Below, in pieces: positions 44,880 through 57,200 of a stretch of 64,000 bases of DNA. The DNA is taken from positions 7,502,001-7,566,000 of the forward strand of contig NC_063988.1 of assembly GCF_932276165.1 (NCBI RefSeq), read 5' to 3'. The first letter of the stretch is position 1, and each line of letters begins with the position of its first letter. The notes beneath the pieces were generated by a model that ran no database searches, was not told the DNA's origin, and was given only the letters and a program-made list of their open reading frames with translations. Both the position numbers and the translations under genes were made by a program. This DNA is from Plutella xylostella. Lineage: Eukaryota; Arthropoda; Insecta; Lepidoptera; Plutellidae.

Positions 44880-45740
44880 CCACTCGGAAAATTTTAACAT
44901 TGGATTTGTACCTATCTATTAATGTGTTCTCTTGTGTTTTACTAAGAGTCATTTGGTTTTTCACTCACTCACTTTTTTAAATGTACAACTAATTCATAAT
45001 TGGGCTTAACTCTTCACCGGAATTACGTCTGTAGGTAGATGGAAAATAAGTTGAAATGAGATGAAAAATTAAACACCAGTATTGACAATCTTCCTTGTAT
45101 AAATGACCTGCCTGTGGGCTTACACGTGCCGATCAAATATAGAGGTTACTTCAGTCGGAAAGACTTTGACAATAAGAAGCCTATCTTCAATTCTTCATGT
45201 CTCGAAAATAAATTGAAGAGGTGGAATAATATTCTTATTATTTGTCTGACTGGAAACTCATCTACCTACATATCTAGTATAATGTGGGTAGGTAAATATT
45301 CCATCCAATTCTTACTGATGATTATTCTCAGTTTGTAAGATAACTTTTATTCAAATATTTTCAGATAAGAGGAAGGGAGGTAGGTACCACGACCAAGTTA
45401 CTTTGAAGATAAGGCTATATGTTTTTAAGGATCCTTAAATTCTGAGAGCGTCCTCCAAATGGTATAAAAATAACAGTTGGTTTTTCTTTTTAACCGTCGG
45501 AAAAACGAAAGAGCTCTTCCATCTGTTGATCGATTTTAAAATGGGTCAAAGAATGTCAAATATTTATTTTCAATAGGCTGATGATCTGATATGATACAAT
45601 TTTAACGGACTATTAAAATTGCTTATTTAGCTCTAAAGGGCAGGCTATTTTTATAGAGTAGGAATAATGGTGACAAGAAAACATATAACTATAGTTACTT
45701 AATTAATATAGGTAGGTGTTTAGAGGTACCTACATAAATG
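44880..45740. other. intergenic, nothing recognised
   Basis: Upstream of the FN3-like gene's start codon. No TATA or initiator could be supported; the frame at 45114-45338 has no motifs. Confidence 0.35.
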
Positions 45741-46928
45741 GGGTACACTACATAAATCCGAATTACTTTTTTACGAATATGAAAATAACGATTTTTAAAA
45801 TTACGAATTTCATAATTCCGAATAATTCACAATCCCGAATTTTAAGTTTCCGAATAACGAAAATCACGAATAGTTAATAAACGAAATTTCAAAAAACATA
45901 TTTATTAAAATGACGAAAGTCAATTTTCCGAATATTATTATTTCGATGTTTTAAAAGTACGACTTTTTATTATATCGAATTTTTAAAATAACGAATCCCG
46001 AAGTTTTAATATTCCGAAAATACAAATTCCCGAATGTATCTTAGTTGACAAGAAATAGTTATTAAGAATAATGTGTTTATTAACAGCATAATCCGTATAC
46101 AATTTAACAATACTTTTTAAGCTATATTATTTGAGACGCTCCGCTCCGCTTCGCTGCGCTCCGCTTTGTTTTTCGATATCAATGTGCACCTAACACGCTC
46201 CTCCTCGCTTTGCTCGTCGTCGCACCTATCTTTAGATTTAGGTCCTAAGGTTTTTAAGGTTAAACACCGTAAAAAACCGAGCAATTGTATTGCTTTGTTG
46301 TGTTACTTAACAACAAATAGTTTTCTATTTACAATATTTTAACTCTATATTTGAAACGCTCCGCTTTGTTTTTCAATATGTATGTGCACCTAACACGCTC
46401 CTCCTCGCTTTGCTCGTCGTCGCACCTATCTTTAGGTTTAGGTCCTAAGGTTTTTAAGGTTAAACACCATAAAATTCCGTGCAATTGTTTTACTCTATAT
46501 TTGAAACGCTCCGCTCCGCTTCGCTGCGCTCCGCTTTGTTTTTCGATATCTATGTGCACCTAACACGCTCCTCCTCGCTTTGCTCGTCGTCGCACCTATC
46601 TTTAGGTTTTGGGTCTAAGGTTTTTAAGACGTTTATGGTTTTTTTGTCAAAATCACGAATTATCACATTTTCGATCGGGATTTGAATTTTTCGTGATTAT
46701 AATAAATCGGTATTTTATTTTTCGTATGCTTAAGTAATCGTATTTTTAAACGTTCGTGTATTTGAAAATCGTAATAACAAATCTTCGTGAATATAATATT
46801 CGAAATTATAATTTACGTGATTTTTAGAATTCGGCATTTAAAAAAATCGGTATTGCAATATTTCGTAAATTACATATTCGGTGTTTTCAAATTCGGAAAA
46901 AAGTTTTTCGGAATATTTGGGTGTTCCC
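45741..46928. mobile_element. CGAA-array palindromic element with 9-bp target duplication (1,188 bp)
   Basis: Target duplication ACATAAATG at 45732-45740 and 46929-46937; ends GGGTACAC and GTGTTCCC. The left ~300 bases are an array of ACGAA/CCGAA words on the plus strand; the right ~250 bases carry them on the minus strand. The centre holds three tandem ~140-bp units. There is no transposase ORF. It is the solo relative of the element nested in the two hAT copies. Confidence 0.8.
46135..46640. repeat. three tandem ~140-bp units in the core of the palindromic element
   Basis: Each unit has ACGCTCCGCT(CCGCTTCGC), TTTTTC(GA)ATAT, CACCTAACACGCTCCTCCTC, GCTTTGCTCGTCGTCGCACC and GGTCCTAAGGTTTTTAAGGT-type motifs. 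They start at about 46135, 46353 and 46503. The first and third keep the full CCGCTTCGCTGCGCTCCGCT run; the second lacks it. Confidence 0.75.
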
Positions 46929-46937
46929 ACATAAATG

Positions 46938-49900
46938 TTGAGGAAAAACAAGAAACGTGTATAATAAGTTTATTCAAGTATTGATTTGAACCCTACTTAG
47001 CGATGCCTAGCGACGAGTGGGTACTGGGTACGTAATTTATTTATGACCGAAATTATAATATTTATTTATTATGAACAGGTAAGGTACATGAACCGGAGAC
47101 GTGCCTTTTAGAATATAAATTATATACTTACCTGTACCTAACTCAATAAAGTATAAAATATAAGCGCAAATCTAGTGGATAATATTAGATGAGATTTCAT
47201 TTACCGGCTAAGATTATCTACATAGGTACTTACTCCTACTAGTTATGTCGTTTCTCTCTAATCTATTTCAAAATGTCGAGTTATGTAAATCAGGGATATG
47301 TATAAATTAACCTGTACCTAGGTCAAATAATCACAAAAATCACTTAGCTGTGATGTGGTAGGTCACTTTATGTGTCACCGCACCCAATTTTCAGTCACTC
47401 AACATTCCCTTCCCTAGCACGCAACATGTAGGCACCGAGTTTTTTTTTGCAGGTTGGAGGTAAGTACTTACTTATCCCGTTCAGTTTTAGAGTGGGAGAG
47501 CATGTCTTTTATCCCACAAATAGCCATTATGCAGACATTGTGAAACGGGCCCTTAACTTAGATAGGTTCTAGGTACATAAGACCAATATTTGACAAATAG
47601 TACCTAAAGCCAGGAGTTTGAATCGTATCCGCGTGTACCTTCATCAACATTAAATACATTTAGAAGTTAGTTACTGTAACTACGTAAGGTTAGTAGGTAT
47701 TCCAGCGTTCCTATTTGTAATCGTTGTACTCAAACGGAATGATTACCTACCAACTTCGACCATGAATCGGACAATTGATCTGATTTAATCAGACCGCGGG
47801 TCGAGAGTGTACCTACTACCTGCCTGCCCCGTGACATCACCAATCAGTGGTAATGTGATGGCCGGATACTGGATACCCTACCCTTTGCTAGCTATCAAAT
47901 TAGCAGGAAAAGGAAATACCTACCAAATAAATATTACTTAAGTAAGTAGGTACCTACTTATTTCAATTGAAAAAATAATTGTTACCATATTGAAAAGTAC
48001 AGATGTGGGATGAATTTGCTAATTGACGACCTACGCAGATATGTATATGTATACCTACTCAGGAAAATATCTGAACCGAAATTAGAAAAATATACAATGC
48101 ATGGGCAAACAATAAGAGATTCATCTCATTGGGTAGTATCACAGTAGATAAATCTAAGCTTAATCTAAAAAAAAACCTTGGAAAAAAACATCGTTAACGT
48201 TAATCTAATCGTTTAAAAATCGAAGGTTAAAAACGCGACAATTCGCTAACCAAATCACCACGTCATCAAGACAAAATTGACACGAGCCCAATTTGAATAT
48301 TCAAAATCCGAACACATTGTATCGTTTTTTTTCATCGAAGCAAAGGTCGCGCGTGTAAACAGCCAGGGCGGGCGGTAGGGCGGGCCGCCCTAGCGGTGGC
48401 TGCGGGCCTACTGACGCCTCACGCCGGGGCGGCAACAAGTGAAACGTGGAGCCTTTGATCCGGGGCCCACTCGAGATTTACGATTATAATATTATTATAC
48501 AGGAGCGATGCCGTGTCGTGGCGGCGTTTTGAATTTTATTTTCTTCTCGCAATGCTGTCAGGGGGTCGGGTTGACTGATGAAATTACCTACATATTACAC
48601 CCTCCATGGAGTGAAGGATTTAAGAGTAGGTAGGGTGAACGTTTTAAGCATAAGGTAGAACTGGCTCTGAACTCATGATCTTGAAATATGTAGAATAAAC
48701 TGCATTTACATTTAAGAATTTCAATAATCAAGGTCATATAAAATCCAGCATAGAATCAAAATTTAATTTAGGTAATCCTATTATGCATAAATTAATTATA
48801 TTAAATCATAATTTATTATTCGTGAAGTCACAGTGGTCACCCCAGACAGGCCCGGCTACATTGTGAAGGGATGTCTGCCCGCTGGCTTGCTCACTGCTCA
48901 GTGATTAGGCGACGGTTGACATAAGCGCACACCCGAAGCGTATCATTTTAAACTTTTAACCCCTCCTAATGAATGACTGCGTTATTTGTATGGGGTTATG
49001 TAAACTGTTTATTGATAGGAAACGTTACAATTGTACACTTGTCCAAAATTAATAATGCACATGCGGATCTTCACACCCGAATTATAAAATCGTAAGAGCC
49101 TTAAAAACTACACTTGCATTTTGCACCTTGATCGAAAGAAATATGAGTCAATATCATGTGTCACATAATCGAAAACAACCGATCTGTCAAAGATTTCTAT
49201 GCGCATTATCAATTTTGGAGCACTGTACGCTGTTGTAATAAACTAAACGATCGTCATTATCTTTTTAGCGTGTGACCAACTCATGTCAAAATAGCTAAAA
49301 AAAAACGATTTTGCCGGATTGTCGGTTTTATAAATCATATTTTTCTTGGAAGTGGCGATGAAATAGGGTGATGAGGAACACAAACTAGAAATTCATCAAT
49401 ATATTAGTTTTTATTTTCTTTTACAGAATAAATCGCACAGCACAGTCAATATAAACATCACAAGGTAGAAAAACTAGTCACAAAATATTGGAAAATTTAT
49501 CATAAAGTTCAGAAATATCCATTGTAATTTCGTATGTTCTACTTCTATTCACTTCAACCAGAAAATGGGGTGGGCTATTTCATTCATATTTCTTTTAATT
49601 AAGTAACCTATAGTGATTGTTGTGACCAGTCTTCTCACGTCTCGCTATAGATAAACTTTTGTCTTTACCATGCATATCGTGCTTTGTGTTCGTAAATGTG
49701 CTATGATAGCCATGCATCAACGTAATATTTTATGAACTTTATGATAAAAATCTAAATTTTCTCTCATATTACTCACTCTACTCTGTACACAATATAGTAA
49801 GTGCTACATTAACTTTGTACCTTCTACACACATGAAAATGATTTTCCAATAATTAAATTCCATAACGGGCCTTACCACAAAAACTGTTTTTTTAAAGGAT

Positions 49901-50379
49901 TCTTATAGCTGACACGCATTACAAATGTGTGAAAACTGCCATAAACACCCTCTAAACACGTTTTTTTTTGTGGTACTTAATGGTGGAAATAGGAATTTGG
50001 ATAAGACATATTTTTCATGTGTTAGGTCTAGGTACCAGTTGCAAACCTACAATCAGTCATTCACGCATACTAACACTAAGATCTACAGTTCAAAATGATA
50101 TTTCCTTATCTTATAATTATTCAATTACTGTTAAAATTGTTCCACAAATACGGCAAGTGTTAATAGAAGTCGCTACTAGAAATACCTACTCAATAATCAA
50201 TAACATAAAAGATCCTAAAAAAGAGTTCAGTGGGATTTTACGTGTTGATATGGCAAAGATGGCTGTGCTGTAGTTTCAGGAATTGATATGTACAATTTAA
50301 CTAATGAAAAATATTCCTGAAAAAAAAAGTGAAAAGTAAAATCTAATGCGCGTTCTTGTTGAACAGGGAAATCGAATTC
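46938..50379. other. intergenic; GC-rich island near 48355-48490
   Basis: No gene is seen over 3.4 kb. The only standout is a GC-rich patch (CAGGGCGGGCGGTAGGGCGG, GGCCGCCCTAGCGGTGGC) in AT-rich DNA, about 3.6 kb upstream of the FN3-like start codon; it could be a promoter or 5'UTR exon. The frame at 49968-50273 is motif-free. Confidence 0.4.
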
Positions 50380-50624
50380 TACACTCACGGGCATTGAAAA
50401 GGTCCCACTGAAAAAAGCGCCAAATAACTCCTAAGCAGAAAAGGCTAGCTTAATGACGCCTTCTGCATCATTGAAGTACATTTAATAGAGCATCAGGATA
50501 TTACCAACAAAAAACCATAATACTTTGCACAAATTCAAAATTAAATGTTTGAAAAAAATGGGGTTGTTTCGTTTTTTGGTGTCGGCATTTTGTGATTGGA
50601 ACTATTTCATTGCCCGTTAGTGTA
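50380..50624. mobile_element. MITE, CACTCACGGGCAATG family copy 3
   Basis: TACACTCACGGGCATTGA at the left, TTCATTGCCCGTTAGTGTA at the right. The interior matches 12000 and 29561. Confidence 0.75.
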
Positions 50625-51207
50625 TTTTACTGCTATCGAATTGTGACATTCCAATAATCGTTATTTTGATAAAACCTCTTTTAACAGATTCTTCTCATGT
50701 TTTGATCATCATCATAATTTATTATTACTATGAATAGTGATTGATATCCTTTTATAAAATAATTCACTTGCTCGTATAATTTCCTTACCTTAACTATTTT
50801 TAAATAACTTATTGAACACTTAGGGTGGGTTGCATCAAAATCCCGGTTATCGTAATAGTTAAGGTTAAACTTAGCAATGACAGAGTCGTTATAGTTAACA
50901 TTTTACTGCAACGTGTTGCACCATCAAATCGTCGGTCATTGTTAATGTTATTAGGGTTGCTAATCGTTTGAGACATAATTATCCCCAAAGTTATTGTGGG
51001 AAACGTTTTTATGTAGGGCAATACCAAATCTAGCTGTCGGACTGAAACCGTCACAGAGTACATTGTAGCCGTCATTCTCTGTCAAAGCACTCAAAGTCAA
51101 CATGTCATAGGACCTAAGCCTGTTATTCCTCCAAATATTGACCAAAAGATTATCATCAATAAAACCCGCGACAAAGTAGACTCAGGTTTATTATTAATTA
51201 ATTCTTA

Positions 51208-51390
51208 ACAAGTTGAAACGAGCAGGTAAACGCAGCGTGGGACGCCCTCCTGCACGTTGGACTGATGACCTTAGGCGGGTGGCGGGTAGTGCTTGGATGA
51301 GGAAGGCCGAGGACCGAGTGTTGTGGCGCTCCTTGGGAGAGGCCTATGTCCAGCAGTGGATGATTATTGGCTGATGATGATGATGATGAT
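51208..51390 (+). pseudogene. RTE-type LINE C-terminus and tail
   Basis: An open frame reads VGRPPARWTDDLRRVAG, SAWMRKAEDRVLWRSLGEAY and VQQWMIIG-stop, the usual RTE reverse-transcriptase C-terminus in moths, followed by a (GAT)n tail. It is a 5'-truncated insertion within the Harbinger element. Confidence 0.75.
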
Positions 51391-51734
51391 GAAGTTGAAA
51401 TTAAACAAAATTAAAACTAACGATGTAATCTATTGAAATATTTTATTTTTATTAACATTCCTGTTAACTGCATATAGACAGGTTCCTCTTCATCAGATGA
51501 TGAATCATCATAAAAAAACCTAGCTGGTGGTACAGGGTCTCTCATTTTGTTACATAATATATGTATTATGCAGCTATGGCGTAGCCACTATAAAGGGCTG
51601 CACTCTTCTTAGTTCTGTCCTTATTTTCATTGATAAATTGCTGTATTTGAGTGATTGCAAAATTTCTGAAAACAAGGTTATTCAATTAAAGAGTTACGTA
51701 GGTTACTTTGATATTAGATTGCTCTGGACCGGCA

Positions 51735-51870
51735 GCCGGCCGGTAGCTGGTAGTGGCTGGATAAGGAAGGCCGAGGGCACAGTGTTGTTTCGCTCCTTGG
51801 TAGAGCCCATGGCTAGAAATGGACACTTATTTGGTGGTGAAGTGAAGATGATCATTACACCTACAACATA
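51735..51870 (+). pseudogene. second, decayed RTE tail
   Basis: The frame VAGSGWIRKAEGTVLFRSLV parallels the previous copy; the tail is degraded. Confidence 0.5.
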
Positions 51871-51899
51871 ATAATAGGTGCATTGGTACTTACTTCGTC

Positions 51900-52122
51900 G
51901 TTTGAGGCAGTAAGAAAGGTTCTAGTTTTAAAGCCAACACACGAGCCACATTTTTGAGACCTGGAACCTATCCAAGAACGAGTTCTCATCCCAAGTTGCG
52001 AATCTATCAGTTCTCTGAAAGTACACCTTTCTCTTAATATTTCGTAAGTTCCGTACTTACTCCACCTCAATCTCAATTTCTGAGGAACTTGTTTCAAGCT
52101 CTATTTCACGTAGAAGCGACAT
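51900..52122 (-). pseudogene. Harbinger transposase N-terminal remnant
   Basis: From the ATG at 52122 the minus strand reads MSLLREIELETSSSEIEIEV, then a stop. The same frame then reads VYFQRTDRFATWDENSFLDR and FQVSKMWLV, which resembles the RxxR...(F)xxYxDxxFxxRFRxSK region of HARBI1-like transposases. Two stops in about 65 codons mark it as a relic. Confidence 0.5.
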
Positions 52123-52374
52123 GATAAGAATTATTTAATATCAACATTTGTACGTAATACTGTTACTTTGAGGTTATACAATGCGTTTGACAGCTACCTG
52201 ACTTTAACAAAAGCAGTAACCGGCCAACATTGGGTGGTTATGGTTATCGTTAAAGTTATGACGTCATTTTAACCATAGTTGAATGGTGCAACCAATTTTT
52301 CGCTTAACCGATGCTTTGACAGACGATGTGACGTTTGTAATAGTTAAAGTTAAATGGTGCAACGCACCCTTATT

Positions 52375-53220
52375 TACGTATTGCGCTGTCAATAAGAAAA
52401 AGTAGTAATACTGTGAGATGGGTTAGTGCTATATCATTACATTTCATTATTTAACAAAAATTAATATTATACTTAGATCTTACTTTTCATAATTACATTT
52501 TTTAGATACAGGATTGAATATGATCGGTAAGAAGGCCGAAGCTTCGTCAATGTAACTGCCATAAGGTAACAAGCGTTCATCTATCGCTATCGTACGTATC
52601 GCAATAAACGGATTGTCATAAATGTATGGAGAAACGGCGTCGGCAATGCCGATGAAATGGACGCACTTGGGTGAATTTCTATACAAAAAATACTGAATGC
52701 GATGCGTCCGTTGCGTACGATAGCGATAGGTTGACGCTTACCTGTAGCTACCTATGGTTTTTCAGTGTATCAAGTGGCCATCGTCTGATTCACCCAAAAA
52801 AATATACGTATATGATAAATTCAAGTCTGTATAATTATGCGTAAAGTAGAGGGTACTTACGTATTTTATTTATGGCACAGAATTATATTTATAAAGACTC
52901 GATATTTTTGAAATATTACCAAATTAATAACATAGGCGCTATCTCTGCAAATGCCGAATAATTTTAACTCGATTTCAGGTCAAATGTCAATTTAAAAAGT
53001 TAACACAAGCGGATATGTTGCTAGTAGAAATATATTTTGTGGCCAAATAACTATTGTAAAACTGAATAAACATTCACAAAAAGAAAAAGCTAATTTATTT
53101 GGTAATATCTCAAAATATTGAGTCTGAAAGTTAAGTATTAAATAAGTTATGAATTTATGAGACTACATTATTAGATTATTAAATTCGTTAAAAAGGCAAG
53201 ACTTAAAATATAAAACAAAC
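52375..53220. other. intergenic, nothing recognised
   Basis: AT-rich DNA with no gene or bounded repeat found. Confidence 0.35.
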
Positions 53221-53225
53221 ACTTA

Positions 53226-53818
53226 GGGCGTCTTGCACAACAAAGTTACATAAAATTAAATCTAACCTCTTGCTCTGACGTTATACTGTTAGAGCAAGAG
53301 ACAAACTATTTAATGTTATTAGAGCACACGTTTATAACAATATTCTTCAATACTCTAATCTAATACACCTTTCTGTTTCTGAAGCTAAAATTAAGTTAAA
53401 AGAGTCTTTACTTAAATTAGATTATGCCTCTACTGAGGTTATTATAGAATAAGATGTGCAATTTGCAGTTAGTCCATTACAATAATTTATTATTTTCTGT
53501 TCTGTTCTATTTTTATAATGTGTTACAGTTAAAAGACTGATTAAATATATATATTTTTTTAGAATAATTACATTTTATGTTATATTACTGATGTTACTTT
53601 CAATAAGATTTTGATTTTAATGGTACCCCGAGATACGGGCAAAGCCTAGTTCGGGGGCCCCTGTTCATTTTGTGATTTTAAATGTAAGATGTGCGCAAGA
53701 ATACTTTTTGTTTTGTAAAATAAGATTTAAATTTTACTTAGGTATTATGTGTTTTATGTGCAAATAAACAATTTTTACTTTTTTACTTTTTTATTTAACT
53801 TTGTTGTGCAAGACGCCC
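53226..53818. mobile_element. 593-bp Harbinger-like MITE carrying a LINE 3' end
   Basis: Perfect 24-bp inverted ends (AGGGCGTCTTGCACAACAAA plus GTTA, counting one TSD base) at 53225-53248 and 53796-53819, with TTA target duplications (53223-53225, 53819-53821). Inside, plus-strand codons end LDYASTEVIIE-stop at about 53451, preceded by AHVYNNILQYSNLIHLSVSE, in the style of a LINE C-terminus. A 3'UTR follows with GCAAATAAACAATTTTTACT and a TTTTTAC-type tail. A LINE tail therefore appears to have inserted into a MITE. Confidence 0.7.
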
Positions 53819-53821
53819 TTA

Positions 53822-54290
53822 ATATAAATAATGCCTGAAAGAACAACCACAAAGTTTATAAACAAATTAAATACAATTTATGAAATCATATGCTAATAAA
53901 TTATATTATATAACTTAAAAATAGTAATGTAATATTCAGTAAAAATCGTATTCAAATAAATAAAGCAACCTTAAAACTATATTTTTCTAAATATTTCCAC
54001 ATTTTGTTTACGGTCAACAATATGATAAAGTGTAATTGAAATTCAATATCAATTTTGCACAAAAAATCGTGTTTTTTTAACGTAAATTCTTTGTTAACTT
54101 TTCGATTTGGCGTGTGGCCACAAACTTTCACACTTTTTCTTGGCATAAATTAATTAATCGAGTCAGAAATTAAATTATCCTAAGACGTCATAGTATAAAA
54201 CAACTTACCACGAAAATATTTCTTCTTCTCGCTACTACGTTTCACTCGAATACATTACAATAGGTAGTCTATAGGGTTGAGTCACTCACT
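53822..54290. other. 3' flank of Ptpmeg
   Basis: Downstream of the Ptpmeg stop on the minus strand. AT-rich; no single polyadenylation hexamer could be singled out with confidence. Confidence 0.4.
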
Positions 54291-54292
54291 CA

Positions 54293-57200
54293 CTATGAGT
54301 TGTCATCACTGTCGGGTACGTCGTCGATCAGTCCCTGCGTATACGCCATCAGTATGCTCTCGCATACAAACTTGTATTGGCTCTGAAACAAAAACTTTTA
54401 TTAGCATTATTATTTATTTATGAAAAACAAAGTGGGAGTGGCTGTGTCCCCTTGGAAACAACTGTATATTGACGTGAATACGAAGTTAAAATTATAGATG
54501 AATAAGTAGATTATTGGTAAACTAATATTCATTTAGGTACCTACTTGGCACCACAATCTTTGACTACATAATTATTTACTTATAATATTAATGAATTAAA
54601 GCTTCGACTTATGAAAATTTAAAGTATAAGCTCGCTTCGCTCGGCTCTTTACACTTTAGGGCATCCCGGTTAGGTTTACGTCTAGGTTTTAAGAAATACG
54701 GGGCTGATGTGAGTCGTTTTCCTCGCTTTGCTCGGCTATTCATTTAGGAATGCGAGTTACGGTTTAGGAAATACCGGTTAAGTTTGTATTGCCTCGCTAC
54801 GCTACGGCTCTCCAAGCTTTAGGGAATGCAGGGTTGAGATGAACTTCAACATCATCATCATCATCATCACTCACGGTGTTCTGCACGGCGTGCGCGCGCA
54901 TGGTCCGCAGGGCTCGCACGGCGTCCAGCGGGTAGAAGGGGCGGCGGCGCCGCAGCAGCGCCAGCGCCAGCTCCGCCAGCACCAGCGCGCCCGTGCGCCC
55001 CACGCCCGCCGAGCAGTGCACGATCATCGGCGTCTCGAGGATGGAGTCTTCGCCTTCGAGCTCGCAGACTGGTTTCGGGAGCGCTGTGGAGGGTTAATAT
55101 AGAGGTTAGGAAAAAGTAATACAATAGACATGGGGAGTGCGGACTGAAGGTTTGATAAACACAAAATTGCGCTGCCTTTCAGAACTGAAATAAGTTATAC
55201 ATCATGATACGGTGCTTGTATTCTTGACCCCAATATGAAGGTTTTTAGCTGATACTCTCAGTGGAGTGTTTTGGAACAATATAAGGTGAAATGTGGTAGA
55301 TAAAAATTATTTTTTACGGCCCTGTGTGGTAGACTGATGGCCGGTTTCAATATGCTATCACTTTGGCGCGTACAATATCCTGATCTGGCGCTTGCAGAAC
55401 TACGTGAAGCCACATCTTGTAGCTACAGGGTGTCACTACACATAGCTACAGGGTGTAGCGGCTAGTGTCCCAGTATACAGGGTGTACCTGGGCGGCGCAG
55501 GCGCGTGCACAGCTGCGTGAAGCGCACGAAGGCGGCGCGGTCGTCCGGCACGCCGTGGTCGGGCCACGCCGTGTACTGCAGCTGGGTGACCACGCGGGAT
55601 GCGCCGTCTGTGTGCTGGGGAAAAGCGGAGTAATTTATTATGATTAGTAAGATATGAGTATTTTTGTTGCGTAAGGTTTCGTGTCGGCATGGTAATGAAG
55701 AATTCGTTATTTTTAATTATCTGCCCATAAATTGTCACCAAGGAACTGACAATAGCTGATTGCAAATAAAATCTGGGTATTTTATGCGCCGCCGTCTATG
55801 TACTGCGGAGAAACGGTCGGGTCGTTATTGGTATATAGAAAATATTTCAGTAATATTATTGTCTGCCGTTTATAACAGAGAATAGCCAAAAATGAATCTA
55901 TAGAAAGCATAAAGGGGGTGACTCAAGGGTTGTTTAAAAGGAGCCCATGAGTCACTCTCTTGAGGCTTACTACAAGTATTTGCCGATTTTGCAATAACCC
56001 ATAAATATCGCGTTGGGGAACCTTTTCTCACTGGCGAAAAATGAGAATCAAGAATCCAATTTCAGGTGGCTGAAGGTATACAACTATACACAGAGATAAA
56101 TACCTACCAATAAATTATCAATACATATAAATATTTAAAAGACAAACAAACAGTAACCTTGAGAGTGATCTGCCTGCGCACGTAGTGTCCGTGGTTCTGC
56201 TCGCTGGCGGTGGTCGCGGTGAGGTCGCTAGTGGCGCGCAGGTCGCCGCCCACGCGGGCCCAGTACTGAGCGCATTTAGCACGACCTGATAGAGTAGAAT
56301 TATTTTGATTTTAGAAACACCAACGTTATTGTAACATCTTTGCCTCAACAAAACGTCCTGCTGGAATTTTCAAACGTTTATTTGTATAATCTCTAAAATC
56401 TGACGCATGGCTATATGTATAAGTAAATAATATGAATCAAGGCACTCGTAGTGACCTCTTAAATATAGTGAATTCAATTCAATAATTCTAACAGCAAAAT
56501 CCAACATGCTATTATTGTTAGGTTCAATAAAAGTTTTACAGACAAGCTAACGGTAAGAAACCAAAGCAAAGGAATACTAACCTAACTCCGTCAGTACAGT
56601 CAGCATCACGATAAGGTTGCTCTCAGACTCCCACACCATCTGCCAGAAGTCGCCTATTGTAGACGGGAGGGGACCTGTGGGAGAAATATAGATTTAAAAT
56701 GTTTATTAGCTGAGGTATGAACCAAGAAGAGCGTGAACACACTAAGAGAACCTTCGTGACTTCGTGACTCATGGAAATCCTAGGCAACCAGATTTCATCT
56801 AGGTTATAGGAGATGTTGCATTATGCAACTTTCCTCCATAGGGTGATCGTACAATAAGTTACCGGTACTTGAAAACCATTTGCGTTCAGTTACTTTATGT
56901 TAAGGTTGTAATCAGAGTCATTTTCTTCTAAGCGGGTCGGCGTCAAATACTAAACCGCATCATTGTTTTGTTACCGTGGTAATAGAATTAGCCAGTCATT
57001 CACTGACTGCCCAGGTTGCGCCGGACTTATTGTATAAAGTACAGTTATTTATGTCTCTCAGGGAAGCCTCCGTGTATATACCATACCCTGTATCTTTTCG
57101 TACATATCATACATACAACAGAATATAACAAAATCTACTGCTTATTTTTACCACCTACCTTGCGTGGCGATATACGTGAGCACTTGATCCGAGTTGGGTA

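Larger units (their letters stand above)
50823..52369 (-). mobile_element. decayed Harbinger-type transposon (1.55 kb)
   Basis: TTA (50820-50822) then GGGTGGGTTGCATCA at the left; TGGTGCAACGCACCC then TTA (52370-52372) at the right. A 3-bp TTA duplication with GGGTGCGTTGCACCA-type ends fits PIF/Harbinger. A second inner GTTGCACCAT motif sits about 95 bases in from each end. The interior has a minus-strand transposase remnant and inserted RTE tails. Confidence 0.7.

Noticed and set aside
49968..50273. 101-codon plus-strand ORF as a gene
   Set aside because: No recognisable domain, AT-rich codon use like neighbouring non-coding DNA, no splice or promoter support.
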